Both the position numbers and the translations under genes were made by a program. From the NCBI GenBank assembly GCA_003222055.1, contig QHUT01000061.1, positions 1 through 52,878 on the forward strand: a stretch of 52,878 nt of DNA, given 5' to 3'. The notes beneath the pieces were generated by a model that saw nothing but the letters and a program-made list of their open reading frames with translations, had not been told where the DNA came from and ran no database searches. This document shows positions 7,366-15,654 of this stretch, in pieces. The DNA is from Gemmatimonadota bacterium (GTDB taxonomy: Bacteria > Gemmatimonadota > Gemmatimonadetes > Gemmatimonadales > GWC2-71-9). Position 1 is the first letter of the stretch. Every line of letters starts with the position of its first letter.

Positions 7366-9783
7366 TCAGTCGGAGGGCTGGAGCACCGGCCGGTCGTCCC
7401 ACGCCGGATGCTCGTCCTCGGCTTCGTACCCCGCCATATAGTACGAGTAGTAGCGGTACTCACCGCCGAGGCGCACATCGTTGAGCACCGCGCCGAGCAC
7501 CCGGATCGGGAGCCGCGCCAGAACGTCGAGCTTGGCTTCCGCCTGCTCACGATCACTGAATCCGGTGCGCAGCACGAGCAGCATCGCGCCGGTCATCGTC
7601 CCCAGCGCGAACGCATCCGCGCCGGCGGCGAGTGGCGGGCTGTCCACGAGGATGACGTCGAAGGCCGGGCGCAAGTCCGCGAGCAGCCGGACCATGGGCG
7701 CGGACGTGAGGCGCTCGGGCCCCTGCTGGCTCCTGGCACCGCATCCGATGAACCACAACGACGGATACGCGGTCGCGCGCACGGCCTCCTCACGACTGGC
7801 CGTGCCGGCGAGCAGCTCGGTCAACCCCGGCTTGCGCGCCGTCTTGAGGACGCGGTGCAGCGCGCCACGCCGCACGTCCCCGTCCACCAGCAGGGTGCGA
7901 TAGCCGCTGTCCGCGAACGCGAGCGCGAGGTTCGACGCGATGAGGGACTTGCCGTCGCTCCGCCCCGGGCTCGATATGGTCACCGCGATGGGACCCGCGC
8001 TGCCGTGCGCGTGGACGACGCGCAGCCGAATGGCGCGCAGCGCCTCGATGACCGGAGCGACCTGGTCGCCCTTGCCGTTGCGCTGGCCCACGTGCGGCAC
8101 GGCCCCGAGGATGGTCAGGCCCATGGCGCGGGTCACCTGGTCCGGGTGGCGCACGCGCGAATCGAGGTGATCCAGCGCCACGACGCCCAGCACGCCGGCG
8201 ACGCCGCTCCCCACAAAGGCCAGGACGATCAGCACGGCCGCGATATTGAACAGCGGCGTGTCGGGGTGCGGCGCCCGGTCGAGGATCCGTACTTCGGGGA
8301 TGCTCGACACGTCGGCCAACTGCGCCTCGGCGTAGCGCTGCTGGATGTTGGCGAACAACTGCGCCGCGATCGTCACGTCGCGATCCAACCGGGCGTCCTC
8401 GATGGCCAGGGGCGGGATCTGCCGCAGGCCGCCCGCGGCGGAATCGATCCGCTGCGTCACGGCCGCTTCGCGGGCCCCGAGCTGCGCGATCAGCGCCCGC
8501 ACCATGGTGGGGATGGTCTGTCGCTCGAGCTGGGTGATCTCCACCGCGAGGCGCTTGACCTGCGGCAGCCCTGCCGTGTAGCGGTACCCCAAGGCCCGCA
8601 ACGTGGCCTGCTTCTCGGTCAACTCCCCGAGCGCCTGGGTGAGGACGGAGGACTGTTGGACCGACGGGATCATCTCCAGGGCGTCGGTGGACGGTCCCGA
8701 ATCGGCCCCCTCGGCAAGGACCCGCGCGAGCGCGGTGCGATCGATCCGCAGCTCCTCACTACTCACCTTCATCTCGAAGAAGTTGGCCGCCGCGGGATCG
8801 CGCCCTTGCGGAGCGGGCACGAGCAGGGGCGCCGGGGTGCCCGTCAACAGCGTCACCGAATGGACGCGGAAGTCCCGCAGCCGCTGCTCCGCCCGGGTCA
8901 GGTTGAGCTGCGCGTTCTGCACCTGGTCGCCCAAGATCTTCACGAGCGCCGAGAGCTTCTCGCGCCGCAGATCCGTTGCCACCAACACGAACCGATCCGC
9001 GATGGCATTGACGACCGCGGTGATGGTGTCCGCGCTGGTGCCGCGCAGCTCGAAGCTGATGAAGTTCCCGACTTTCCCCTCCATCATGTCGGTCTGCACG
9101 CGCAGCTGGTCCGCGAGGCCCGCCGCGACGGAGGGCGGCGTCGCAAGGGCAAACGCGATGGTACGCCCCGGCCTCAGCGCACTCGCCGCGGGCACCCATG
9201 CCAGCCCGAGCGCCGGACCCACCGAATCCCCCACGGCGCCCTGCTGCAGCGTCACACCGTGGCCGTCGAGGAGCAGGAACCGCCCGCCTTGCGCCGTCAC
9301 CACGAGCCGATAGGCCCCGGGCTGCACACGTTCTTTGACCCCCAAGGACTTCACCGCTCCCGTGTCGTCGGGCGAGTCGAGCGCGAGGTAGAGACGCTGG
9401 CGGCGCACGACGTCCTCGAGCACCGCATTCGATTTGAGCAAGTCGACCCATCCCGACGCGCCGACCAGCCCCGCGGTCTGGATCGGGCCCTCGTCGTGCG
9501 CGCGAACGTCCGGCACATCGACCCACACGGTGGCGTGGGTCGTGTAGGGGATCTTGATCACCCGGCTGAGGACCACGCCGCCGGCAGTGCCGAGCACTGT
9601 GACGAGCACCACGACCCACTTGAAGCGCAGGAGCGCCGCGAAGACGCGCCGCCAGTCGACCACCCCCGGGTCCGGCTCCATCTGCGCAGGCCCATGAGCG
9701 GCATCATACGGGCCCAACGGCGCGGTCCGGCGGGGGTGGGAAAGCTGGGGCAAACCTGAGGAGGGGGAATCGAACGTGGCCAT
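7366..9783 (-). CDS. wzc: Polysaccharide co-polymerase and BY-kinase, Wzc family
   Basis: About 805 residues. A Wzz-type domain is bounded by two membrane helices, one near residues 53-75 (FKWVVVLVTVLGTAGGVVLS) and one in the 500s (LFNIAAVLIVLAFVGSG). The long periplasmic region between them contains coiled-coil-like stretches. The C-terminal bacterial tyrosine kinase has Walker A (SSPGRSDGKS), Walker A' (TLLVDGDVRRG) and Walker B (VILVDSPPL). The tail carries a tyrosine cluster (GGEYRYYSYYMAGYE), the usual autophosphorylation site. It sets chain length and couples polymerisation to Wza export. The ATG at 9783 is chosen; a shorter ATG form at 9681 would drop a low-complexity N-terminal tail. 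A sigma-54-like element lies about 65-80 nt upstream. Confidence 0.92.
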   Translation of the reverse strand: MATFDSPSSGLPQLSHPRRTAPLGPYDAAHGPAQMEPDPGVVDWRRVFAALLRFKWVVVLVTVLGTAGGVVLSRVIKIPYTTHATVWVDVPDVRAHDEGPIQTAGLVGASGWVDLLKSNAVLEDVVRRQRLYLALDSPDDTGAVKSLGVKERVQPGAYRLVVTAQGGRFLLLDGHGVTLQQGAVGDSVGPALGLAWVPAASALRPGRTIAFALATPPSVAAGLADQLRVQTDMMEGKVGNFISFELRGTSADTITAVVNAIADRFVLVATDLRREKLSALVKILGDQVQNAQLNLTRAEQRLRDFRVHSVTLLTGTPAPLLVPAPQGRDPAAANFFEMKVSSEELRIDRTALARVLAEGADSGPSTDALEMIPSVQQSSVLTQALGELTEKQATLRALGYRYTAGLPQVKRLAVEITQLERQTIPTMVRALIAQLGAREAAVTQRIDSAAGGLRQIPPLAIEDARLDRDVTIAAQLFANIQQRYAEAQLADVSSIPEVRILDRAPHPDTPLFNIAAVLIVLAFVGSGVAGVLGVVALDHLDSRVRHPDQVTRAMGLTILGAVPHVGQRNGKGDQVAPVIEALRAIRLRVVHAHGSAGPIAVTISSPGRSDGKSLIASNLALAFADSGYRTLLVDGDVRRGALHRVLKTARKPGLTELLAGTASREEAVRATAYPSLWFIGCGARSQQGPERLTSAPMVRLLADLRPAFDVILVDSPPLAAGADAFALGTMTGAMLLVLRTGFSDREQAEAKLDVLARLPIRVLGAVLNDVRLGGEYRYYSYYMAGYEAEDEHPAWDDRPVLQPSD

Positions 9784-9847
9784 TACCGCGAGAGATCTCC
9801 TCGACGTGGACGTGAGAGGCTGACCAATAGCCAAGCCCGGGAACACC

Positions 9848-9862
9848 GCAAGGACGGTACCG
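9848..9862 (-). promoter_or_regulatory. Putative sigma-54 promoter of the wzc-wza operon
   Basis: On the minus strand CGGTACCGTCCTTGC has GG and GC dinucleotides exactly 10 nt apart and a perfect TTGC at -12. It matches the consensus TGGCACG-N4-TTGC at most informative positions. The predicted start of transcription would leave a leader of about 54 nt before the wzc ATG. Confidence 0.5.
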
Positions 9863-9951
9863 TGAGCGGCCGCCCCACGCCCGTCCCAAACCTGCCGGCA
9901 GCGCGGAGATACTCCTGACGGCGGCCGCGGCCGCGGTCGAGCGCGCGCGGC

Positions 9952-9961
9952 TTGTAACGGG
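9952..9961. promoter_or_regulatory. Conserved decamer TTGTAACGGG, copy 1
   Basis: An AT-containing decamer in otherwise very GC-rich intergenic DNA between wzc and wzx. The identical decamer occurs at 12811-12820 in the other divergent region of this locus, and its TTGTAAC core occurs within the dyad at 1467. A shared binding site is inferred. Confidence 0.35.
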
Positions 9962-10114
9962 AATACCACATATTGATACGGACGTTGCAGCAGCGAGCCT
10001 TCGCTCTCCCGGCGTGCTCGCACCTAACCACGTGCCCCGCAACTCGTTTCGCGCGTCCACCCCGCCGCATGGCTTGTGCACTCCCGCGCAGGGTGCTCGA
10101 ACCAAGGCAGAGAC

Positions 10115-11671
10115 ATGAAACGGGGTGAGGGCGGCCTCGCGCAGCGTACCATCACGGGCATGATCTGGACGGCATGGGGCAAGGCCGCCCGTGTGGTCCT
10201 CCAGTTCCTGATCCTGGCCGCGATGGCGCGGTTGCTGTCTCCCACGGAGTTCGGGGTGGTGAGCGCGGCGCTGGTCGTGACCGGGTTCTCGACCATCTTC
10301 TCGCAGGTCGGGTTAGGGCCGGCGCTGGTGCAGCGCGCCGAGCTCGAGCCGCGGCATCTCGACACCGCATTCGGGGGTTCGATCCTGTTTGGCACGCTGC
10401 TCGGCGCCGTCGTGTGGATCGGCGCTCCCGCCGCCGCGCACTTCATGAGAATCGAGGGCGCCCAGCCCGTCCTCCGTGTCCTGGCGTGGATATTCCCGCT
10501 CCAGGGGGTCGGCATCGCGGCCGAATCGCTGATGCGGCGGGAGCTGCGGTTTCGCTGGCTCGCGAACCTCGAGGTCGCAACGTACGGTATCGGGTTTGGC
10601 GTGGTCGGTATCGCGCTCGCGCTCGCCGGCTGGGGCGTCTGGGCCCTCGTGGTCGGGCAGATGACGCAGGTCGTCGTGCGCAGTGCGGTCCTGGTGGTCG
10701 CGCGCCCGCCCAATCTGCGGCGTCCGTTCGAGCCGCGGGCGTTCGGCGAGCTGTTCTATCTCGGCGGCGGCTTCACATTGGCCCGGGCCGCGGACTACGT
10801 CGCGGGCAAGGGAGACAACCTGCTGGTGGGACGCTACCTCGGTCCAGAAGCGCTGGGGTTTTACGGCCGTGCCTACAGCCTCATGTCGGCGCCGGCCTAC
10901 GCCTATGGAGCGGTCCTCGCCGACGTCCTGTTTCCCGCGATGGCCAAAGTCCAGGACAACCCCCGACGCCTGGCCGCCGCCTACCGGCGGGGCGTGGCGT
11001 TCATCGCCCTGCTCACGCTCGCGCCCAGCGCCGCTCTCATCCTGATCGCGCCGGAATTCATCGCGGTCGCACTCGGGTCCCGCTGGGGCGCGGCGGTCCT
11101 GCCGTTTCAAATCCTCTCGATCGGCATGCTGTTCCGCACCAGCTACAAGATGAGCGACGCGCTCGCGCGCGGGACCGGTGCCGTGTATCGCCGCGCCTGG
11201 CGGCAGATCCTGTATGCGGCGCTCGTGCTGGCGGGCGCGTGGATCGGGAAAAACTGGGGCATGGCGGGCGTGGCGTGGGGAGTCCTGGGTGCGCTGACCA
11301 TCAACTTCATCCTGATGGCCGAGTTGAGCCTGGAAGTCGCCGGCTTGACGTGGTTGAACTTCTGGCAGATCCACGTCCCCGCCGTTCGGCTGACGGTCGC
11401 CTCGGTTCCCTTCGTGTGGGGCACGGCCGCGGTGCTGCGCCACTGGAGCGTCCCGCCCCTTGGCGTGCTGAGCGCGGCGACCTGCGCCACCGCGGCGAGC
11501 ATGCTCCTGTTGTGCTGGCGGGCGCCGCAGTTCTTCCTCGGCGCGGATGGCGTCTGGGTGGTCGACGCCCTGCGCACCTACCTCCCCCGCAGGCGGCCCG
11601 CGACCGGTCCGATCACCGCGGCTGCGGGGGGACTCGTGCGCGACAGCGTCACGGCCGAGCCAGCGCCGTGA
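10115..11671 (+). CDS. wzx: Polysaccharide flippase, Wzx/MOP family
   Basis: A 518-residue integral membrane protein with about 12-14 hydrophobic segments. It begins with the typical MOP N terminus (QRTITGMIWTAWGKAARVVL) and the PTEFGVV helix-turn. It should flip undecaprenyl-diphosphate-linked repeat units across the inner membrane. ATG 10115 follows a weak AAGG ribosome site; longer open starts exist but lack support. It is convergent with the HprK-like gene only 10 nt away and separate from the main biosynthetic run that begins at 13015. No unusual features were seen in the frame. Confidence 0.88.
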   Translation: MKRGEGGLAQRTITGMIWTAWGKAARVVLQFLILAAMARLLSPTEFGVVSAALVVTGFSTIFSQVGLGPALVQRAELEPRHLDTAFGGSILFGTLLGAVVWIGAPAAAHFMRIEGAQPVLRVLAWIFPLQGVGIAAESLMRRELRFRWLANLEVATYGIGFGVVGIALALAGWGVWALVVGQMTQVVVRSAVLVVARPPNLRRPFEPRAFGELFYLGGGFTLARAADYVAGKGDNLLVGRYLGPEALGFYGRAYSLMSAPAYAYGAVLADVLFPAMAKVQDNPRRLAAAYRRGVAFIALLTLAPSAALILIAPEFIAVALGSRWGAAVLPFQILSIGMLFRTSYKMSDALARGTGAVYRRAWRQILYAALVLAGAWIGKNWGMAGVAWGVLGALTINFILMAELSLEVAGLTWLNFWQIHVPAVRLTVASVPFVWGTAAVLRHWSVPPLGVLSAATCATAASMLLLCWRAPQFFLGADGVWVVDALRTYLPRRRPATGPITAAAGGLVRDSVTAEPAP

Positions 11672-11680
11672 CCGCCGGGC

Positions 11681-12796
11681 CTACAGCCGGGCGCTGACGA
11701 CCTGGAAGAGTGCGTCCAGCGACACAGGATACGGATGTGACAGGGAAAACGTATCCTTACCGGCCAGAACGCGGGCCAGCCGCTCGCGCTCCAGCGTCTC
11801 GGCGCCTTCGATCAGGTCGTTTGCGGCCGCGGGAAACGCAAATCGGAACTTGAGATAGTAGGACATGAAGTCCAGCCGCTCGTGCTGGAGCGAGAAGACC
11901 ATCCGGCCGGCGACTTCCTGTGGATCCACCGCCTGAACCGCCACGTCGGGCGCATCGTGACTGACGGCGAAGAACACCTTGTCCAGGCTGCCTGACAACG
12001 TCCCGAGTCGCCCACCGCACAGCTCCTCGGGTTGCATATCCACGAAGGCCTGGCGCTTGAGTATCGCCGTCACACGACGCACCAGCCTGGTACTCGGCAC
12101 GCCCCGACCGAGCAGCCGGGCCGACTCGATCGCCCGCAGCCGCAGCCGATCCCCGAGGCTCACGAGGCGCCGGTACTGCGGCACGTATTCGAGGTGCCAA
12201 TTCCACACGCGAACCGGCTCGGGAATGCCGAACATCCTGCGGCCGTCACCGCTCACGTACACCCACTCGTCCCCGATGTACCGCGCGCCCCGGGCCATGA
12301 ATGCCAGCAGGGTTTCGGTTTTCCCGCCTTTGGACCACCCGGTGATCAGCACGCCGGTTCCGTTATAGCTGAAGGCCGAGGCATGGAGGGGGATCGCACC
12401 CCTGGCGAGCGCGGTCAGATTGACGACCGGAATGAGGAGCGGCACGGCGGGCAGCCCGGACTCGCAGACGATCTCGCACGACTTGCCGATCGTGTCGAAC
12501 GGAATCTGCACCCGGGCAGGAGCTTTGTGCCGGCTGCGTAGCACCAAAAAGGCATCGTCGGTGAACCCGGCCTCCTCGACGCCCAGGTAGCGCACCCTCG
12601 AGGCGATCGTCAGGCGATCCACGAACCGGATGACGATGTCGGGCTCGCGGTCGAGCGTGGACGGCAGGGGCCCCAGTTGCCGGGCCACGGCGGCGGCATC
12701 GCTCGCCGAGGCATTGAGGAGCCGCACACCAACCAGACCGTGCAGATCAAAATCGGTCCGCGGCGCGACTGGTCCGTCCGCTGGAGCGCCTTTCAT
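11681..12796 (-). CDS. HPr-kinase-like P-loop protein
   Basis: A 371-residue cytosolic protein. A Walker A-like loop GWSKGGKT occurs at residues 153-160, preceded by the strand GVLIT and followed by ARYIGDEWVYV, the order seen in HprK/P-type serine kinases (P-loop, then an acidic strand). The first 100 residues are not recognised, and the C terminus (about 230-371) has no clear motif. True HPr kinases carry GxSGxGKS, so this is a divergent member. Relatives without a PTS partner are common in exopolysaccharide and peptide-modification loci, and their substrates are unknown. GAGGA lies 8 nt upstream of the ATG, and the decamer TTGTAACGGG lies 15 nt upstream. The gene runs against the biosynthetic arm, suggesting a regulatory role (inference). 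Confidence 0.7.
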   Translation of the reverse strand: MKGAPADGPVAPRTDFDLHGLVGVRLLNASASDAAAVARQLGPLPSTLDREPDIVIRFVDRLTIASRVRYLGVEEAGFTDDAFLVLRSRHKAPARVQIPFDTIGKSCEIVCESGLPAVPLLIPVVNLTALARGAIPLHASAFSYNGTGVLITGWSKGGKTETLLAFMARGARYIGDEWVYVSGDGRRMFGIPEPVRVWNWHLEYVPQYRRLVSLGDRLRLRAIESARLLGRGVPSTRLVRRVTAILKRQAFVDMQPEELCGGRLGTLSGSLDKVFFAVSHDAPDVAVQAVDPQEVAGRMVFSLQHERLDFMSYYLKFRFAFPAAANDLIEGAETLERERLARVLAGKDTFSLSHPYPVSLDALFQVVSARL

Positions 12797-12810
12797 GTCA
12801 GCCGTCCTCT

Positions 12811-12820
12811 TTGTAACGGG
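12811..12820. promoter_or_regulatory. Conserved decamer TTGTAACGGG, copy 2
   Basis: Identical to 9952-9961. It lies only 15 nt upstream of the HprK-like start codon, inside the 218-nt region between the HprK-like and GGDEF-like genes, where a repressor could block expression. Confidence 0.35.
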
Positions 12821-12931
12821 GTTGCATCGCAGATGTATCGTCTCAGCAGCACGGGCCTCGGCTGGGGTCCGCGCGTCTCCCGATCAGAGCGCACCCGCCG
12901 CAGCCACGCGCTGATGGCGCGCATCCCGTTG

Positions 12932-12947
12932 TGGCACCGTTTGTGCC
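12932..12947 (+). promoter_or_regulatory. Strong sigma-54 promoter match, palindromic
   Basis: TGGCACCGTTTGTGCC has the full TGGCAC box, the exact GG-N10-GC spacing and TGC at -12; the one deviation from TTGC is its first T. Transcription would start near 12958, about 57 nt before the ATG at 13015. Because GGCAC and GTGCC are inverted, the minus strand also shows a GG-N10-GC element pointing to the HprK-like gene. Confidence 0.65.
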
Positions 12948-13014
12948 TCGGTTCCGCCGAGAGGCCGCGCCGTCGATGCCTGAGATCAGTGATGGGAGGA
13001 GCAGGGCCTAGCAT

Positions 13015-13734
13015 ATGACCAACTTGCCCCACCTTCCAGCGTGGTTCCCGACTGCCTTCCTGCCGCCTTGGCTCGCGGTGCTCTTGCTCTTGGCCGGGTT
13101 GAGCGCCCTCCTGGTTCTGGTGCGGCGGTGGCGCGTGGGCGCTCGGGGCCGCGCGTTCGACGCCCGCGCGGCACTCTGGCCAGCCGACATCCCCACCTAC
13201 CGCCGCTCGTTCGCCGTGCTCTCCGCCGAGATCGCGCGCGTGCGCCGCAACGGGCGATCGCTCGCCGTCCTCGTCGTGGCGCCGGTGAGCGGGGAGCGTT
13301 CGGGTTCCGCGAGCAGCGCGGGTCTTGGCTGGGGAGAGGGTAATGGTCACGGGAGTACGAGATCCGTCGCCCCAGTCGGACCGCCACTGACGCTGGCATT
13401 TCCTCTGGTTGGTGTCATTGCCCGGGACGCCTTGCGCGAGTGCGACATCGTGACGTACGACCCGATCGCCAACCATTACGTGATCCTGTTACCGGATTCC
13501 GATGAGGAGAAAGCGCGCCGGGCTGCCCGACGCCTTGGGGAGCTGATCTTCAGCAGGACCGCCGTGAGCATCAAGACGGGCGTTGCGAAGTTCCCAGGCG
13601 ATGGCCTGATCCTCCAGACCCTGGTGAACAGGGCAGTTGCCGGGTGCCATCTGGGCGCGGCGGCGGCAGAGGCGCATCCGATCGTGCGGGTCGACGTGAT
13701 ACCGGGCCCGCGGGTTTCCGTCCACGAGGGGTAG
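13015..13734 (+). CDS. Membrane-anchored GGDEF-like protein, catalytically degenerate
   Basis: A 239-residue protein. One N-terminal membrane helix (LPPWLAVLLLLAGLSALLVL, about residues 17-37) is followed by a basic stop-transfer segment. The cytosolic part follows a GGDEF-like layout: YRRSFAVLSAEIARVRR, a strand LAVLVVAP, a poorly conserved glycine-rich loop, then CDIVTYDPIANHYVILLP, where the GGDEF turn should be, and a tail resembling VSIKTGVAKFPGD. The catalytic GGDEF residues are absent, so it probably does not make cyclic-di-GMP. It may sense nucleotide or scaffold the initiating transferase encoded 9 nt downstream. GGAGGAG lies about 14 nt upstream. It is the first gene behind the best sigma-54 promoter in the window. 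Confidence 0.7.
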   Translation: MTNLPHLPAWFPTAFLPPWLAVLLLLAGLSALLVLVRRWRVGARGRAFDARAALWPADIPTYRRSFAVLSAEIARVRRNGRSLAVLVVAPVSGERSGSASSAGLGWGEGNGHGSTRSVAPVGPPLTLAFPLVGVIARDALRECDIVTYDPIANHYVILLPDSDEEKARRAARRLGELIFSRTAVSIKTGVAKFPGDGLILQTLVNRAVAGCHLGAAAAEAHPIVRVDVIPGPRVSVHEG

Positions 13735-13743
13735 CCAAGAGCG

Positions 13744-14466
13744 ATGACGGCAAGACCACAACCCGGTGTCTTCGCGACGCCCAGCTACGCGACGCCGGGT
13801 CGCCTGGTGCTGGAGTTCCCCAAGCCCTGGTACGAGCTGTCGCCTGGGGAGAGCGTCCTGAGCGCCGACGCCTACGAGCGCGCGAAGCGGCTGCTCGACA
13901 TCGCCGTCAGTTTGGCGCTCTTAGCACCGGTCCTGATGATCCTGCTCCTGTGCTACGTCCTCATTCGGCTGGATTCGCCGGGGCCGGCGTTCTTTTCGCA
14001 GAGCCGCACGGGCAAGGGCGGCGCCCGGTTTCGAATGCTAAAGATGCGGACGATGGTGCGGAACGCCGAGGCGCTGAAAAGCCAGTACGCCAGTCTCAAC
14101 GAGCTGAGCCCGCCGGACTTCAAGATCAAGAACGATCCGCGGATTACGCGAGTGGGGCGGATCCTGCGCAAGACGAGCATCGATGAGCTGCCGCAGATCT
14201 TGAACGTGCTCCGGGGCGACATGACCTTGGTCGGCCCGCGTCCGACGTCCTTTCGCGCCGATACCTACGCGCTGTGGCATACCGCCCGGCTGGAGCTCAA
14301 GCCCGGCATCACGGGGATCTGGCAGGTTTCGGGGCGCAATGAGCTGGACTTCGATGAGCGCGTGCGCCTCGACATTGCGTACCTGCGCAATCAGTGCTTC
14401 TTGCTGGACGTCCAGATCCTGCTGCGGACGATCGGCAGCGTGTTCACGGCTCGCGGGGCGAACTGA
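13744..14466 (+). CDS. Undecaprenyl-phosphate sugar-1-phosphate transferase, WbaP/PglC type
   Basis: A 240-residue bacterial sugar transferase (PF02397). A unique N-terminal tail of about 45 residues precedes the basic entry KRLLDIAVSLALLAPVL, the re-entrant membrane helix. The core motifs are SPGPAFFSQSRTGKGG, the KMRTM segment, KTSIDELPQ with the catalytic Asp-Glu, LRGDMTLVGPRP and KPGITGIWQVSGR. It lacks the four extra N-terminal helices of full-length WbaP. It should start repeat-unit assembly by moving a hexose-1-phosphate onto undecaprenyl phosphate at the inner face of the inner membrane. It lies 9 nt after the GGDEF-like gene and 10 nt before the GT2 gene, in one transcription unit. 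Confidence 0.9.
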   Translation: MTARPQPGVFATPSYATPGRLVLEFPKPWYELSPGESVLSADAYERAKRLLDIAVSLALLAPVLMILLLCYVLIRLDSPGPAFFSQSRTGKGGARFRMLKMRTMVRNAEALKSQYASLNELSPPDFKIKNDPRITRVGRILRKTSIDELPQILNVLRGDMTLVGPRPTSFRADTYALWHTARLELKPGITGIWQVSGRNELDFDERVRLDIAYLRNQCFLLDVQILLRTIGSVFTARGAN

Positions 14467-14476
14467 CGGGGCCCGC

Positions 14477-15649
14477 ATGATATGGCTCATCTTCTGGTTG
14501 TCGTTGGCCGCGCTGCTGTACGTCTACGCCGGATACAGCGTGTTGCTGGTCCTGGTCGGGCTCCTCCGGCGGCGTCGCGTGCACCAGCGTCCTGGCACGC
14601 CTCGGACGAGCCTCATCATTGCCGCGCACAATGAAGCGGGTGCGATCGCCCGCCGGCTGGACAACGCCCTGTCGCTGGATTATCCGGCCGACGCGCTAGA
14701 AATCCTGGTCGCGTCCGACGGATCTACCGACGCGACCAACGCTATCGCCTCCCGATACGCGGCCCGTGGCGTCCGGCTGCTGGCGCTGCCGCGCCGTGGG
14801 AAGCTCGGTGTCTTGGACGAGGCCGTGGCCCAGTCCAGCGGCGACATCCTGGTCTTTTCCGACGCCAATACGACCTTCCACGCCCAAGCCCTCCGAATGC
14901 TGGCACGCAACTTTGCCGACCCTGAGGTCGGCGGGGTGTGCGGCAATCAGATCTACGTGCGCGAGGCTGGGTCGGACAGTAGTGCCCACGGCGAGACCTT
15001 GTACTGGTCCTACGACAAGTGGCTGAAGCGTCTCGAGAGCCTGACCGGCAGCATCGTGTCGAGCGACGGGGCAATCTACGCCATCCGGCGCCGACTGTAC
15101 CGTAAGCCGACGCGCGCGTACGTGACGGACGATTTCGCCATTTCCACCGCGGTCGTCGAGCAGGGATTCCGGCTGGTGTTCGAGCCGGACGCTCTCGCCT
15201 ACGAGCCACCGGCCTCGGCGGCCGACCGCGAGTTCAGAAGGAAGGTACGGATCATCAACCGCGGCCTCTGCGGCGTCCTGCTGCGCCGACGGTTGCTCAA
15301 TCCGTTCCGGTACGGTGTCTACTCGTGGATCCTGTTCTCGCACAAGGTGGTGCGCCGCCTTGCGCCCTTTTTCCTGCTGGCCGCGCTGGCGACGAGCCTG
15401 GTGCTGGCCCAGGAGGGGGGCTTCTATGCGGTCGCGGCCGCCGTTCAGGTCGGCCTCTACGCATTGGCGATCCTCGGGTACCTGGTCAAAGACCAACCGG
15501 TGGGACGCTGGCGCATCCTGTACACGCCGTTCTTCTACTGCCTCGCCAATGCCGCAGCGCTGGTGGCGGTCACGCGCCTGCTCTTGGGCAACCGCATCGA
15601 GCAATGGCAGCCCGAGCGACCCGCCCCATCGCTGGGCGTGGAGGGCTGA
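14477..15649 (+). CDS. Membrane glycosyltransferase, family 2
   Basis: A 390-residue GT-A enzyme. An N-terminal membrane helix (IFWLSLAALLYVYAGYSVLL) is followed by the nucleotide-sugar fold SLIIAAHNEAGAI, VASDGSTDATN and the DxD-like VFSDANT. An ED-type acid occurs in VTDDFAIS. Three to four C-terminal membrane helices (from about residue 290) resemble those of processive cellulose- and hyaluronan-synthase relatives, but the QxxRW motif is not evident (here RRKVRIINRG). It should add a sugar to the lipid-linked intermediate or polymerise one. ATG 14477 gives the signal-anchor start. The stop is 5 nt before the polymerase-like gene. Confidence 0.87.
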   Translation: MIWLIFWLSLAALLYVYAGYSVLLVLVGLLRRRRVHQRPGTPRTSLIIAAHNEAGAIARRLDNALSLDYPADALEILVASDGSTDATNAIASRYAARGVRLLALPRRGKLGVLDEAVAQSSGDILVFSDANTTFHAQALRMLARNFADPEVGGVCGNQIYVREAGSDSSAHGETLYWSYDKWLKRLESLTGSIVSSDGAIYAIRRRLYRKPTRAYVTDDFAISTAVVEQGFRLVFEPDALAYEPPASAADREFRRKVRIINRGLCGVLLRRRLLNPFRYGVYSWILFSHKVVRRLAPFFLLAALATSLVLAQEGGFYAVAAAVQVGLYALAILGYLVKDQPVGRWRILYTPFFYCLANAAALVAVTRLLLGNRIEQWQPERPAPSLGVEG

Positions 15650-15654
15650 ACGCG

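Larger units (their letters stand above)
9784..10114. other. 331-nt divergent intergenic region between wzc and wzx
   Basis: This gap holds no plausible gene. It contains a sigma-54-like element reading toward wzc (9848-9862), a GC-rich run of alternating CCGCGG near 9920-9937, the decamer TTGTAACGGG (9952-9961) and a weaker sigma-54-like match reading toward wzx (TGATACGGACGTTGCA, 9974-9989, with GA in place of the -24 GG). No hairpin with a T-run is visible. Confidence 0.6.

Noticed and set aside
5502-7556. Long minus-strand open frame continuous with the vWA lipoprotein
   Set aside because: It overlaps the epimerase and wza in another frame and is Arg/Gly-rich without domains, typical of high-GC shadow frames.
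13015-13734. Active diguanylate cyclase
   Set aside because: The GGDEF/GGEEF signature is absent; only the fold-like layout is recognisable.
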